Shown: positions 40,476 to 50,484, counted from the first letter of the stretch. The stretch: 64,000 nt of DNA from Stenotrophomonas nitritireducens (GCF_001700965.1 NZ_CP016756.1:1488001-1552000), one strand, 5' to 3'. Notes: generated by a model not told the origin, from the letters alone. Translations and numbers: made by a program.

Positions 40476-41144
40476 TCAGGCCGACGCCCAGCCACCCGCC
40501 GCTGTCGGATTGATCAAAGGTACCGTGTCCCCCGGCGTGGAGCGCGCAATGGTATCCATGGATGCGGCCAGCCAATCGAACAACTCCCGGAAACCGCCTT
40601 CCTTCAATTTCAAAGGCGCACGTACGGAAATCTGCGCAAGCGTCGCCATGTCCGCGCCGTCCATGCCAACCGCGAAGAACTGGAAATCCTTGTCGGCCTC
40701 GCCTTGCCTTACCAGCGCGGCGGCACGTTGCACGCTGTCGCTGGGTGGGCTGCCGCTGATCAGGAATATCCACGGCCGGTAGCAGCCCAGGCCATTGGCC
40801 GTGTAGTACGCCCTGCGCTGTCGCACCACCTCCACGCCATGCTCGACCGCAGCGCCGATCGGCGTGTCCGCCGTGCTTACCAGGAACGGCGGGTAGAACC
40901 TGTCCGCCGACATGAACTCGCTGAGCGTGCGCGGCGGGCCAAAACCGACGATACCGACATCAATACGCTGCGCGGTCTGCGCGTTGGCATACAGCGCCTG
41001 TTTGAAGTGCATCAAACCGGCATTGAGCTGGTCGATACGCGGCCCACTCATTGCCGCCGAGGTATCCAGCAGCAGCAAACAAGCGCAGCGCGTGCCCTGT
41101 GCATCGGCCGCCCCGCCGACATCGTGTGCAACTCCATCGTGCAT
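40476..41144 (-). CDS. von Willebrand factor A domain protein
   Basis: A 222-aa vWA-domain protein. The MIDAS metal-binding motif is DTSAAMSGPRI (D-x-S-x-x-M-S-G), with a later T in STADTPIGAAVEHG and D in AVGMDGADMATLAQIS. It resembles the YfbK/TerY-like stand-alone vWA proteins. ATG at 41144 follows AAGGAGAT and is preferred to an upstream in-frame start. Partner and function are unknown; not visibly in an operon. Confidence 0.85.
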   Translation of the reverse strand: MHDGVAHDVGGAADAQGTRCACLLLLDTSAAMSGPRIDQLNAGLMHFKQALYANAQTAQRIDVGIVGFGPPRTLSEFMSADRFYPPFLVSTADTPIGAAVEHGVEVVRQRRAYYTANGLGCYRPWIFLISGSPPSDSVQRAAALVRQGEADKDFQFFAVGMDGADMATLAQISVRAPLKLKEGGFRELFDWLAASMDTIARSTPGDTVPLINPTAAGGWASA

Positions 41145-41283
41145 CGCGGAATCTCCTTGTCCTGGCCGCCAGTCTAGTCGCAAACACCTGCGGGCCACAG
41201 CGGACAGCGCGCAACTGCCGTAGCGCCGAAGGCGTGCCATGGCGGCGCCGTGTAGCGCACGACTGGCACTGCAGGCACCGGCC

Positions 41284-41610
41284 TCACTTGATCAGCAATG
41301 TACGGATCTTCCCCTCGCTCAACATAAACACATAGTCCAGCGACACCGCGCCGCCGGGGAAATTCCCGGTCACCCTGACCTCGACGCTGACGCGGTCATC
41401 GTGCTGGAGGAACTTCACGGGCATCGCCTGGAACTCATAGGCCTTGCGTGTCTGTGCGAGCCACTGCCGTATCGCCTCCATGCCCTGATGCTGCTGGTGC
41501 TCATCGGTCACCACTGCATCCTTGCTGAAGCAATCTTCAACCTGCACAGCGGGGTCGCCGTTGCTGAGCGCGAAGTAGGCGATCACCGCCGGGGGCAATG
41601 TAATGGGCAT
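41284..41610 (-). CDS. NTF2/SnoaL-like small protein
   Basis: A 108-aa protein of the NTF2-like superfamily (SnoaL-type), with YFALSNGDPAVQVEDCFSKD and the later strand VRVTGNFPGGAVSLDYVFML. Such proteins bind small ligands or catalyse isomerisation; the substrate is unknown. It stands alone on the minus strand with gaps of about 140-180 bp on either side. Confidence 0.8.
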   Translation of the reverse strand: MPITLPPAVIAYFALSNGDPAVQVEDCFSKDAVVTDEHQQHQGMEAIRQWLAQTRKAYEFQAMPVKFLQHDDRVSVEVRVTGNFPGGAVSLDYVFMLSEGKIRTLLIK

Positions 41611-41794
41611 GCACGGAACTCCTGATGGTTACCGGCAGTGTCACCCCATGCGCGGTCGCCTTCAAGAACGCAACAGGAAGCAAGCGACTGCCGGTGAGCG
41701 CGATGCCCAGCCGCTGCCAGCGTTTTCCAATTCATGGTGCTTCCGATGTAGCGCGAGCCAGCCCAAGGTATGGGGTTGAGCCAGGGTTAGCCGA

Positions 41795-42298
41795 TCAACC
41801 CACACCCACCACGCCGGGCGCGCGCTCCGCGCGGCACGCATAGCACCCGTATCGGGCGAAGTGCAGGTGCACGTAGGCAATAGCGGCATCGTCGAAGGCA
41901 TGCTGCAGCCAGTCCGCGACATAGCGCCCATCGCAGATTTCGGCCGCCACGATGCGGTCCGCCGCGTTGTAGGCACGCAGCGACATCAGCCGGCGCTGCA
42001 CCTGCGCCGGCACCTCATCCGGCGCCAGCGCTGCACGCCTTGCACCACGCTTGACGAAGATGGGTCCACTGGCGCGATACGGCGAATCGGCGGGCTGATG
42101 GAGATACGACAGCAACAGCAGCTCATCGCCCACGTCGGCATCGACAAGGCTTACACGGCAGGGAAAACCCGCCGTCGTGTTGGCGGTTACCCGCGCCATC
42201 TGCCGCGCCGCAAGCGCGGTGTTGTCCAGCTGGAACAATGCATCGAACGGTGTGGCGCCAAGGGCGTGTAGAACGAAAGAAGCCATGGTGGAGTTCAT
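41795..42298 (-). CDS. DUF1203 domain-containing protein
   Basis: A 167-aa protein of the DUF1203 family, with FPCRVSLVDADVGDELLLLS, YRASGPIFVKRG and the C-terminal VHLHFARYGCYACRAERA. Start is chosen at 42298 (MNSTMASFVLHALG); 42286 (MASFVLHALG) fits the family start as well and neither has a clear ribosome site. Function unknown. Confidence 0.82.
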   Translation of the reverse strand: MNSTMASFVLHALGATPFDALFQLDNTALAARQMARVTANTTAGFPCRVSLVDADVGDELLLLSYLHQPADSPYRASGPIFVKRGARRAALAPDEVPAQVQRRLMSLRAYNAADRIVAAEICDGRYVADWLQHAFDDAAIAYVHLHFARYGCYACRAERAPGVVGVG

Positions 42299-42438
42299 TG
42301 GTTGGAAGCCTGCAGCATCCACGTCAACAGATGCTCAGGCTCGCCATGATCGGACGTTGCAGTTCTTTGGCGCTGGCGGCGCCGGCCAGTGTTGGTAAAG
42401 CAGAGCGTTGCTGCTCTTGAGCACCATGGGAAGGCCCT

Positions 42439-42461
42439 TGCCGAGCATGGCTCGGCACTAC
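42439..42461 (-). repeat. SMAG-type GTAG palindromic repeat
   Basis: On the minus strand: GTAG then TGCCGAGC-CAT-GCTCGGCA, a perfect 8-bp hairpin preceded by the GTAG tetranucleotide. This is the layout of SMAG elements, the abundant REP-like repeats of Stenotrophomonas maltophilia. It lies in the spacer between DUF1203 and the DUF885 gene and supports the genus assignment. Confidence 0.75.
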
Positions 42462-42505
42462 AGAAGACGCGCTGTCGCGTGTGCCGACAACAACTGCGCT
42501 CACTA

Positions 42506-44389
42506 CTAACGCTTGGGCTCGCCACCGCCACCTGCGATCCATGCATCCACAGCTTGGGTCACCACCGTCATCGGCATCGCGCCGTTGCCGAGGATCAGGT
42601 CGTGGAAGGCGCGGATGTCGAACCTGTCGCCCAGGGCCGTGCGGGCATGCTCGCGAAGTTCAAGCAAGCGCAGTTGGCCCATCTTGTAGGACGAGGCCTG
42701 CCCCGGTTGCACCAGGTAGCGGTTGATCTCCACCCGCACGTCAGCCGGCTTCATGCCGGTGGTCCGCTGCATGTAGTCCGCCGCCTGCTCCGGTGTCCAG
42801 CGCTTGCGATGCAGGCCGGTGTCCACCACCAGCCGCACCGAGCGGAACATCTCCGCCTGCAGCCGGCCCAGGTCGCTGGCCGGGTCCTGCTTGTACACGC
42901 CCGCCTCGGCCATCAGCTGCTCGGCATACAGTGCCCAGCCTTCGCTGAAGGCACTTGGATTGAGGCTGCGGCGCAGCAGCGGCAGGTTGGTCAGGGTCTG
43001 GCCGATGGAGATCTGGAAATGGTGACCCGGCGCCGCCTCGTGGTAGGTCAGCGTGGGCACGCTCCAGCGCGTATTGGATTCGCTGTCCCCCAGATTGATG
43101 AAGAACGTGCCCGGCCGCGAACCGTCCATCGCCGGCGGATAGTAGTAACCGCCCGGCGAGGTCTTCTGCATGTGAGCAGGTATCGGCTCCACCACCAACG
43201 GTTGCGTGGGTACGCGCCCGAACCACGCTGGCAGGATGGGCTGCAGGTCAGCCAGGCGCTGGCGGATATCGCCCAGCAACTGCTGCCGGCCGGCGTCGCT
43301 GTCAGCATAGAGGTAACGCGGATCCTGACGCAGCTGCTGGATACGCTCGGACACGCTGCCTTCGCGCAGTCCCAGTTCGACAAGCCGCGCATCCATCGCC
43401 TTGTCCAGCCGCGCTACCTCTTCCAGCCCAATCGTGTGGATGGCATCGGCATCCAGATCGGTGCTGGTATACCAACGCAGCGCTGCGTCGTAATAGGCCT
43501 TGCCCTGCGGCAGCGCCCACACACCTTTGTTGCCCAGATGACGCGCCTGCAACGCCTGCACGTCGGCAAGCAGGCGCCGATAACCGGGATTGACGGAACT
43601 CTGCACCGCAGCCGTTGCCTGCGCGATCAATTCGCTGCGCCGCGTGGAAGATAGTGCCGGCACTTTGTCGAGTTTGCGCTGCAGCGATTGCACCCACAGG
43701 CTGTCCTTCGGTGCAGGCGTGAGCAGCGTGACGAATTGATCGGCCGCACCCTGCAATGCCACCTCCGGCGGCACCACGCCCTGGCCTGCCTGCATATCAA
43801 GATTGGCGCGGACCTGATCCAGCTTGTTGCCCATCGCCTGCAGACGGGCGATGTAACTCAAAGCGCCGGCTTCATCGCTTACCGCGTGCTGGTTGTCCAT
43901 GAACTGCGGCAGGTTCACCGGCAGGCTGAACAACTGGTCCACCGCATACGTACTGCCACCCACCGGCAACCATGACGCCGCCCACGGCACCGCCATCAGG
44001 TCGATCTGCGCCTGGTAGAACCAGCGCGCCAGGCCGTCGCTCAGGCGTTGCTGTGAATCCAGCGGCGCGCCATTCCAGTGTTCGATCGCGGCGAGATTGT
44101 CGGATAGAAAACGGCGATTGAGCGCGCGCCGCTCCAGCGAGACATCGGTTAGTTGGCTGGACAGCGCGTCCAAGCCATCGCCGCTGATGCCGAGCATCGT
44201 GCGCAGTTCGGGATCGGCATTGATGGCAGTCAGGGTCTGCGCATCCAGCAGCGCATTGAACGAGGTTGGCGCGGGCGTGCTGGCACTGGGCGGCTGCGCA
44301 TGGGCGACGGACGTCGTGCTCATCAGCACCGTGGCCAGCGCTGCGGCACGCAGCACAGGCAGGACGAAGGGAGCATTGAGTGTCGGCAC
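42506..44389 (-). CDS. DUF885 family metallopeptidase-like protein
   Basis: A 627-aa exported protein of the DUF885 family. Signal peptide residues about 1-29 end at SVAHA. The gluzincin-type motif YHEAAPGHHFQISIG (HExxPGH) occurs in the second half, with the downstream Glu region EGWALYAEQLMAEAG. GTG at 44389 is chosen as start because GGAG precedes it and it begins the signal peptide. Relatives are periplasmic or lipoprotein peptidases of unknown substrate. Confidence 0.9.
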   Translation of the reverse strand: MPTLNAPFVLPVLRAAALATVLMSTTSVAHAQPPSASTPAPTSFNALLDAQTLTAINADPELRTMLGISGDGLDALSSQLTDVSLERRALNRRFLSDNLAAIEHWNGAPLDSQQRLSDGLARWFYQAQIDLMAVPWAASWLPVGGSTYAVDQLFSLPVNLPQFMDNQHAVSDEAGALSYIARLQAMGNKLDQVRANLDMQAGQGVVPPEVALQGAADQFVTLLTPAPKDSLWVQSLQRKLDKVPALSSTRRSELIAQATAAVQSSVNPGYRRLLADVQALQARHLGNKGVWALPQGKAYYDAALRWYTSTDLDADAIHTIGLEEVARLDKAMDARLVELGLREGSVSERIQQLRQDPRYLYADSDAGRQQLLGDIRQRLADLQPILPAWFGRVPTQPLVVEPIPAHMQKTSPGGYYYPPAMDGSRPGTFFINLGDSESNTRWSVPTLTYHEAAPGHHFQISIGQTLTNLPLLRRSLNPSAFSEGWALYAEQLMAEAGVYKQDPASDLGRLQAEMFRSVRLVVDTGLHRKRWTPEQAADYMQRTTGMKPADVRVEINRYLVQPGQASSYKMGQLRLLELREHARTALGDRFDIRAFHDLILGNGAMPMTVVTQAVDAWIAGGGGEPKR

Positions 44390-44530
44390 GGGCAATCTCC
44401 GGAGCGGGCCAAGGCAGGCTCCGCGCAGATTACGCCAGCCATGTTCCACTGCAACCGCTGCAGGTCACACCTGCGGCGGGCGATCCCTCAATCCAGCGCT
44501 CAGAAAGCCGCTACTTCAGCGCCCGAACGG

Positions 44531-44824
44531 TCATTCCGCCCGCACCAGCGCGAACCAGCGATAGACCAGGTAGACAACCGCCCCCAGCACCGGCACCAAG
44601 CTGATCCACAAAGGCAGCTTCAGCACGAAGAACAACGCGGAGAAGCAGACGAATGCGAGCATCGACAACAGCAGCGCCCAAACGTCGAACAACGCGGTAT
44701 CCGCCGCATCCTTGCCCAAGGCATTCGCAGCCCGGCTCCTGCCTTCGCGCTGCCTGCGCAACAGCCAGATATCTGTCACGAAATCCACAATTCCCTCAAT
44801 CAACCCGCGGAGCAGACCAGACAT
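44531..44824 (-). CDS. Small two-span membrane protein
   Basis: A 97-aa protein starting MSGLLRGLIEGIVDFVTDIW, with two hydrophobic segments in the second half (about 48-67 and 70-88). I do not recognise the family. No operon partner is evident; it is 141 bp upstream in coordinates of the DUF885 gene start and on the same strand. Confidence 0.65.
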   Translation of the reverse strand: MSGLLRGLIEGIVDFVTDIWLLRRQREGRSRAANALGKDAADTALFDVWALLLSMLAFVCFSALFFVLKLPLWISLVPVLGAVVYLVYRWFALVRAE

Positions 44825-45005
44825 GGTGGAGCCTTCGCAGCCTTGATGAATACGCGGATAGTCACCGTGGGCCGCGGGCGCGTCAAGCGAAACGCATGAT
44901 CTGTGACGGCCTGCCTGATTCAAGCCCCTTCAACCAAGCCCGAAGCACCATGGGCGCTTCATGCCTCCGCCCGCAGACGCTGACTTCCCCGTGGCGGCAT
45001 TGCGC

Positions 45006-45458
45006 TCAGTGAGGAGCCGATGGTCCCAGCTCCTGGGCCAGCCCGATCAGTATTCCCTCGACACCGCGGATGTAACAGAGCCGATAGGTATTCTCGTAGT
45101 TGACCACTTCATCGACCACGGACGCAGCCAGTTTCTTGAGCCGCTCCAAAGTGTCGTCAAGGTTCTCCACGGTAAACATGACGCGCAGGTAGCCCAACGA
45201 GTTCACCGGTGCTGTGCGGTGATCGGAGGCGATGGCCGGGGCTTTGAAGCGTGAGAGCTCCAGCCGGCTGTGGCCGTCGGGTGTGCGCATCATCGCAATC
45301 TCGACACGCTGATCACGCACGCCAGTAACACGGCCCGCCCACTCGCCTTCGATCGGCATGCGGCCTTCGAGGCTGAGACCGAGCTCGCTGAAAAATTCAA
45401 TGGCGGCGTCCAGGTTCTCCACAACGATGCCGATGTTGTCCATGCGTTTGACCGTCAT
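45006..45458 (-). CDS. VOC family (glyoxalase/bleomycin-resistance fold) protein
   Basis: A 150-aa protein with two beta-alpha-beta-beta-beta halves: MDNIGIVVENLDAAIEFFSE in the first and LGYLRVMFTVENLDDTLERL in the second, ending IRGVEGILIGLAQELG. The start at 45458 is preceded by GAGGGG. VOC proteins bind a metal and act on small electrophiles or dioxygenation substrates; the specific reaction is unknown. Confidence 0.9.
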   Translation of the reverse strand: MTVKRMDNIGIVVENLDAAIEFFSELGLSLEGRMPIEGEWAGRVTGVRDQRVEIAMMRTPDGHSRLELSRFKAPAIASDHRTAPVNSLGYLRVMFTVENLDDTLERLKKLAASVVDEVVNYENTYRLCYIRGVEGILIGLAQELGPSAPH

Positions 45459-45796
45459 AAATACCCCTCGGTGCCATGCACCCGAGTTAAACCGCGATGC
45501 GCGACGCCAGGCTGCCGCGTACGGCAAGCCTACACCGTAAGAAGCACCCAGATGAACACCTGGCTTCGCGCACTGGCGGCGCACGCGGACCATCATCGCG
45601 GTGGATGCGAAACGCGGTGCGCCACCAGCGTTTCGGGCCGGCAAGCCTGGAGCCGGTGCCCAACCGCCCGCAAGCAACAAATCCGGCCTGCAACGGGCAC
45701 ATCGCAGGACTCCCCCGTCGCATGACACTTGCGCAAGACGGGGCCAGCGTCTAATCCTCAACGCAAGTTCAACCCCCCACCACGAGACCGCCAACG
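45459..45796. other. Intergenic region, no gene
   Basis: About 338 bp between divergent genes (VOC, minus; serine hydrolase, plus). It must hold both promoters. I see no convincing gene, repeat or operator in it. Confidence 0.5.
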
Positions 45797-47347
45797 ATGC
45801 GCAGCGCAAGTTATGCAACAACAGCAAGTTCGCGACGCTGCCATGGCCGCATATCGCTCTTCCACGTTGCCATGGCGGCTACCGCACTGCTGTTGCTCGC
45901 ACCCTGCGCGATGGCCAGCGCGCCCGCTGTCGCGGTGACGGTGCAGGACATTGCCCCCGATGTTCAGGCCCGTATCGCCCAGGTGGAACAAAGCCTGACC
46001 ACACCGATAGCCATCAAGGGCATCCCGATCCAGCGCATGCGGTTGCAGGAGCGCATGGCGTTCCATCAGGTGCCTGCGGTCAGCATTGCCGTCATCAACA
46101 ACGGGCGCCTTGAATGGGCCCGCGCCTATGGCGTACTCGATACCCGCCAGCGCTTACCTGCAACGGCCGCCAGCCTGTTCCAGGCCGGATCGGTCAGCAA
46201 ACCGATCAGCGCAATGGCGGCGTTGCGGCTGGTCGAACAGGGCAAGCTGTTGCTCGACACCGATGCCAACACGCAGCTCCACAGCTGGCAGATACCCAGC
46301 AACGAATTCACCCGGCAAAGCCCGGTCACGCTGCGCAAGCTGCTCAACCACAGCGCAGGCATGACCGTGCATGGCTTTTACGGCTATGCCCGCGGCGAGC
46401 AGGTCCCTTCACTGCTGCAGGTACTGGATGGCGCGCCGCCGGCCAACTCGGCGCCGGTGCGGGTAACAACCACACCGGGCAGCGAATGGAAGTATTCCGG
46501 TGGCGGCTACAGCGTCGTGCAACTGATGATGATCGAAGCCGTCAAGCAGCCATTCCCCGCGTTGCTGCAGGCATTGGTGCTGGACCCGCTTGAAATGCAC
46601 GACAGCACCTTCGCGCTGACCCTGCCCCCTGCATGGCAGACGCGGGCGGCCACCGCATACCACGGTGACGGCGAAGCGGTTGCCGGCAACTGGCATGTCT
46701 ACCCCGAATCCGCAGCGGCCGCGCTATGGACCACGCCTACCGACCTGGCCAAGGTTGTGATTGATATCCAGCATTCGCAGGGGCTTTCATCCGGAAAAGT
46801 ACTGTCCAACGCCACGACCACCACCATGCTTCAGCCCATTCTGGGCGACTACGGGCTGGGACTGTTCATCGACAAGGCAGGCGACGGCATCCGCTTCGGC
46901 CACTCTGGTGGCACCGATGGCTTCCGCACGCAGGTGTATGGCCATACCGGCACTGGCCAAGGCGTTGTGGTGATGACCAACAGCGACAACGGCGCGGGGT
47001 TGATCGACGAGATCCTGGCCAGCGTTGCCGCCGTTTACGACTGGCCGGACCTCAAACCGATCGAAAAGGCTGCAGCTGCTCCCAATGCAGTCACCAATGC
47101 GGCCGTCGCTGGCGAATACAAGATGATGGACACGCCCGTGCACATCATCGCCGAGGGCAACCGCCTGTACTTCCAGAACGATTTGTTCGGCGCCGCGCGC
47201 ATGGAACTGTTCGCGCAATCGAACGGCGCGTTCTTCATGACGGCCAGCGATATGACCATCGACTTCCACCGGCAAGGCAGCAGCAAGGCTAGCGGCTTTT
47301 CGCTGCTGCGTTCTGGCAGCACCTATGAGGGAACAAGGCAGGAATAG
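45797..47347 (+). CDS. Exported serine hydrolase, beta-lactamase (class C/PBP) family
   Basis: A 516-aa protein: signal peptide about 1-40 (MAATALLLLAPCAMA), then a class C-like transpeptidase fold. The nucleophile motif SVSK is at 132-135, the YxN-equivalent is the YSGGGYS stretch, and the third box is HSGGTDG. A C-terminal extension of about 110 residues follows, as in Pab87/esterase-type relatives. Likely a periplasmic D-amino-acid peptidase or esterase rather than a resistance beta-lactamase, but the substrate cannot be read from sequence. Confidence 0.88.
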   Translation: MRSASYATTASSRRCHGRISLFHVAMAATALLLLAPCAMASAPAVAVTVQDIAPDVQARIAQVEQSLTTPIAIKGIPIQRMRLQERMAFHQVPAVSIAVINNGRLEWARAYGVLDTRQRLPATAASLFQAGSVSKPISAMAALRLVEQGKLLLDTDANTQLHSWQIPSNEFTRQSPVTLRKLLNHSAGMTVHGFYGYARGEQVPSLLQVLDGAPPANSAPVRVTTTPGSEWKYSGGGYSVVQLMMIEAVKQPFPALLQALVLDPLEMHDSTFALTLPPAWQTRAATAYHGDGEAVAGNWHVYPESAAAALWTTPTDLAKVVIDIQHSQGLSSGKVLSNATTTTMLQPILGDYGLGLFIDKAGDGIRFGHSGGTDGFRTQVYGHTGTGQGVVVMTNSDNGAGLIDEILASVAAVYDWPDLKPIEKAAAAPNAVTNAAVAGEYKMMDTPVHIIAEGNRLYFQNDLFGAARMELFAQSNGAFFMTASDMTIDFHRQGSSKASGFSLLRSGSTYEGTRQE

Positions 47348-47569
47348 GACGGCGCAGGAGCAATATTGATAGAAGCACGCGCAGACAGCGGTTTCGAAAT
47401 CAGGACCCTCAGCGCATCAAATGCGGGCCTGCCCCAAATGCCATCGTCCGATATTTGGTGCTGCCTGATCCGATACCCAAAGCCGGAACGTATCTCTCCA
47501 ATCGCTGTTCTCGATGGCGGGAATACCATCACACGCCGCATCTGTGCGGCGTGGCCGGTCGGTAGCAGG

Positions 47570-48724
47570 CTATGGATGTGCTTCAATCCGCTTCCGGATG
47601 CTTGATAGCTGCCATTCAATATCAGATGGGCAGTCCGTCAGGCAGACCTCCGTATCGATGAAATCGCTCTTGCGCGGCGCCTTGCTATAGCCCTTGGGGC
47701 GATCACGCAGCAGTACGCCTAGTGCGAAATCCACCGGTCGAATCGGGTCATCAAAATCGGCATAGAAAAAGTAATCGGTGACTTCGCTGTTGTAGCGATC
47801 CTTCATTTCAAACGGCTCACCGTGGGTGAGTCGTTTGTTGATGGTGACCCGATCCGAACCAATCGTAAGCGGAGAAAATTTTGGTGAGATGTCCCGAATT
47901 GCGCCACTGTACCTATCAGCAGGCGGGGCGGCTGTCCCCGCACTTTCGTCCTTTCGTGCGAACCGGCAACTGATGCCGCCGTTGGCCATCTGTTCGCAAT
48001 CAACGGTGTACTGCTGCGGGCGCAACAGCGGGACAAGTCGAGGCAGATGGCGGCCTGATTCATCAATGGAGAAGATGCTGGGTTCGTCGCGGGAGTGGAC
48101 TTCGACATCAGGATCGAAGCCCGGCAGGTGCATGAGCCGCCAGCGAAGCTGGGTCTCCCTGTCCAAGTAATAGCCGTCGTCACTGAATTGATACAGGTCG
48201 TTCTTGATCCCACTCAGCATGTACGCGTTGTAACCGACCAGGCGGTCCAGCTCAAGTTCATCCTCAGGCGTCATCAGTTCAGAGCCAACATAGGAGCCGT
48301 CGGATTTCTCGTAGATGTAGCGGGTTCGCCATTGGTCGATGGGAATCAACTCGGACTCGTGAAAGAACTCCCGCTTGTCGTACCAGTAGATATCGTTCGT
48401 CATGGGTACAAACTGCTCCTGCGGATCGCTACTGAAGAACCGTTCACAGTAATGACGACTGAGCAACACTTTCTTCCCCCGCCTTCTATCAACAAGCTCA
48501 ACCTCAGACAGGTCGTTGAGCTGCGGACGTACCAGATCTCGTGCATTTTTGTAGCGATGATACCTATCTGCACGACTGTAGATGGCGCAATGAGCCCCTC
48601 CGTGCTTTGGGTCTTCATTCCAGCTGCGCTCGAACTGCGCTGCTAGCACATTCTCATGCTGGCCAAGAAGAACCAGTGCAAGCAGCAAAGCGGTCACTTT
48701 GAATCGCGGCTTCCAAATGCTCAT
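47570..48724 (-). CDS. Exported protein, candidate immunity protein for the VgrG-linked effector
   Basis: A 384-aa protein with a Sec signal peptide (MSIWKPRFKVTALLLALVLL, cleavage near VLA-AQF), so periplasmic. I recognise no domain. It directly follows a predicted peptidoglycan-acting effector in the order vgrG, effector, this gene. In T6SS cassettes the gene after a periplasm-acting effector usually encodes its periplasmic immunity protein, which is the inferred role. A start at 48751 would overlap the effector end by 16 bp; 48724 gives the better signal peptide. Confidence 0.65.
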   Translation of the reverse strand: MSIWKPRFKVTALLLALVLLGQHENVLAAQFERSWNEDPKHGGAHCAIYSRADRYHRYKNARDLVRPQLNDLSEVELVDRRRGKKVLLSRHYCERFFSSDPQEQFVPMTNDIYWYDKREFFHESELIPIDQWRTRYIYEKSDGSYVGSELMTPEDELELDRLVGYNAYMLSGIKNDLYQFSDDGYYLDRETQLRWRLMHLPGFDPDVEVHSRDEPSIFSIDESGRHLPRLVPLLRPQQYTVDCEQMANGGISCRFARKDESAGTAAPPADRYSGAIRDISPKFSPLTIGSDRVTINKRLTHGEPFEMKDRYNSEVTDYFFYADFDDPIRPVDFALGVLLRDRPKGYSKAPRKSDFIDTEVCLTDCPSDIEWQLSSIRKRIEAHP

Positions 48725-48735
48725 ATTCTTCCCGG

Positions 48736-50484
48736 TTACCAAGTAAGCCATGGTCTTTCATCTCCTCTGCCGTTAGCCTCCGGAAACACAGACGGCGGCG
48801 TCAACGCTCCCTGTTGATTTGGGCCGATGTAGCCGGCTGTGTCGCGCGGATCCAGCGCTCTGCGGCTCATGCAGGTGATGTGCAGATGATTCAAGTGATG
48901 GCCATCGGCACTATGAGGGTATTCATCAAACTGGTAGATGTGCTGGGCACTGTTCGCGTAGCGGTGTTCATACAATAGTGTATTGAAGCGCCTCGCCAAT
49001 GCATTGTTGGCAACACGATTTCTGTTGAATTGAAACTCCGCCAACCTATCATTGCGTGCGTCTACTGCAACAATATCGAGTGCGTCACCCAGCTTGTGCA
49101 GACAGGAGCCCAGCATCGGGCGCCACATGCCGCTGATCTCTACCTTGTTCACGCCTGCTTCCGCGCACGCAGACAGCAGCATCATGTAGATATAGGGGTG
49201 GTTCTTGGCCACGATCTCGACTTGTGACAGCCCGGTGTATCTGCCCGCATTGTCACAGAAGCCGACTTGCAGTTTCAGTGTGAGATCCAGTGGCGCAATG
49301 ATGATCTCGCCGCCTTGTGAAAAAGCTCTATTAGGCAACGGAACATTGACGATCTGCCCGCTATAGAACGGCTCCAGCAGCTCAGACCAAGATAATTGCA
49401 TGCGCAACGGCGAGGGAAGGGCTGCCGCGTTGGCCGCAAGAACGGCTGCCGGCAATGTGAGCGCCGTACGGTATTCTGCTGCTTGCCCGGCATTGATCTT
49501 TCCGTGCTGCTCGGCCCAGTCAATCTGACCGCGACTCGGCCTCGCTACCTGGTACCACGCCCCCAAACTTCCGTCCTCATCCGGAAGCGTCAGGTTGCCT
49601 GTAATCAATGCACGGATGCCCTGTACTGAATAGCTCCGTGTGCACAGCGCCCAGACCTTGCCATTCAATATGGCCGTGCGTTGCAGGCCATTCCCTTCGG
49701 TTGCAAGCAAGTCCACTATGGACAGATCGAGCCTCAACGACGTGGTCTCCGTGATGGTCACGGTCGTTAGCCCTTCGGCCGCAGGACGCAAGCGATATAT
49801 CACCATATTTGCTGGATCCCTTCGCCATTCGTCCCAATCACCATTGGCCACCGCGCCGAAGACAATACCAACCGAAGCCACCCCGTCGACCGCGATCTCC
49901 ACCGTTGACACCTGGGTTTTCGAACCGGTGAATTTTGCGGGTTCGTTGAGCCCCTTGCCGGCGTGCAGGACTTCGAAGGTATTCGCATCCACGATCAGAT
50001 ACGGCAAGTTCTTCAGGTGGTTGTCTTGCCAGCCGCCCCCATCTGGCACGCGGGGCACGTTGTTGATCACATATTTCACCCGCTGCCTGCCTTGGCGCAA
50101 AGTCAGCGTTTCGCAGTGATTCTCTGATTGCGGCGCGGTCGTTGCCGTGGCGTTGAAGGTCAACCGCACTGTGGCAACAAAGGGCTTGTTCTCGGGCTTG
50201 CTTTGCACGCTTTGCCCTACAGAGCGACATTGCCCCCCAGACGGTGGGGCGATCGCCACAGAGACAGCAACCTGGCCGCGCGTTGTGATCTTGATGGTGC
50301 GCCCATCTGCCGCGGTTGTGCCTTCACGGCGGGATGCTTCCTGCGCACCAACATCCGTCCACTCCAACGTGTAGCGGCGCCCTGCAATCATGCTGTTCTG
50401 CATATCCACCACCCGAAAGCACAGGTAGTGCGGGGCGGGCGGCGGGGCGGGCCTGTTGGCTGGTGCAGCAGCTGGCTGATTCAT
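48736..50484 (-). CDS. Predicted T6SS effector with M15-like peptidase C-terminus
   Basis: A 582-aa protein. The N-terminal ~430 residues look like beta-rich domains (RVVDMQNSMIAGRRYTLEWT at the start). The C-terminus carries CLHKLGDALDIVAVDARND (H463 and D470, the HxxGxAxD metal site of M15/VanY-type peptidases) and GHHLNHLHITCM (H533, H535), a matching HxxHxH-like end. It should cleave peptidoglycan cross-links or stem peptides in target cells. The start at 50484 overlaps the vgrG stop by ATGA, so it is delivered with VgrG. Not recognised as a named effector. Confidence 0.72.
   Translation of the reverse strand: MNQPAAAPANRPAPPPAPHYLCFRVVDMQNSMIAGRRYTLEWTDVGAQEASRREGTTAADGRTIKITTRGQVAVSVAIAPPSGGQCRSVGQSVQSKPENKPFVATVRLTFNATATTAPQSENHCETLTLRQGRQRVKYVINNVPRVPDGGGWQDNHLKNLPYLIVDANTFEVLHAGKGLNEPAKFTGSKTQVSTVEIAVDGVASVGIVFGAVANGDWDEWRRDPANMVIYRLRPAAEGLTTVTITETTSLRLDLSIVDLLATEGNGLQRTAILNGKVWALCTRSYSVQGIRALITGNLTLPDEDGSLGAWYQVARPSRGQIDWAEQHGKINAGQAAEYRTALTLPAAVLAANAAALPSPLRMQLSWSELLEPFYSGQIVNVPLPNRAFSQGGEIIIAPLDLTLKLQVGFCDNAGRYTGLSQVEIVAKNHPYIYMMLLSACAEAGVNKVEISGMWRPMLGSCLHKLGDALDIVAVDARNDRLAEFQFNRNRVANNALARRFNTLLYEHRYANSAQHIYQFDEYPHSADGHHLNHLHITCMSRRALDPRDTAGYIGPNQQGALTPPSVFPEANGRGDERPWLTW

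Noticed and set aside
41662..41976. Minus-strand frame of 104 codons between DUF1203 and the NTF2-like gene
   Set aside because: Overlaps the DUF1203 coding end out of frame; no ribosome site or similarity.
45797..47347. Acquired beta-lactamase resistance gene
   Set aside because: SxxK and HxG are present, but the C-terminal extension and atypical YxN box fit peptidase or esterase relatives; no resistance context.
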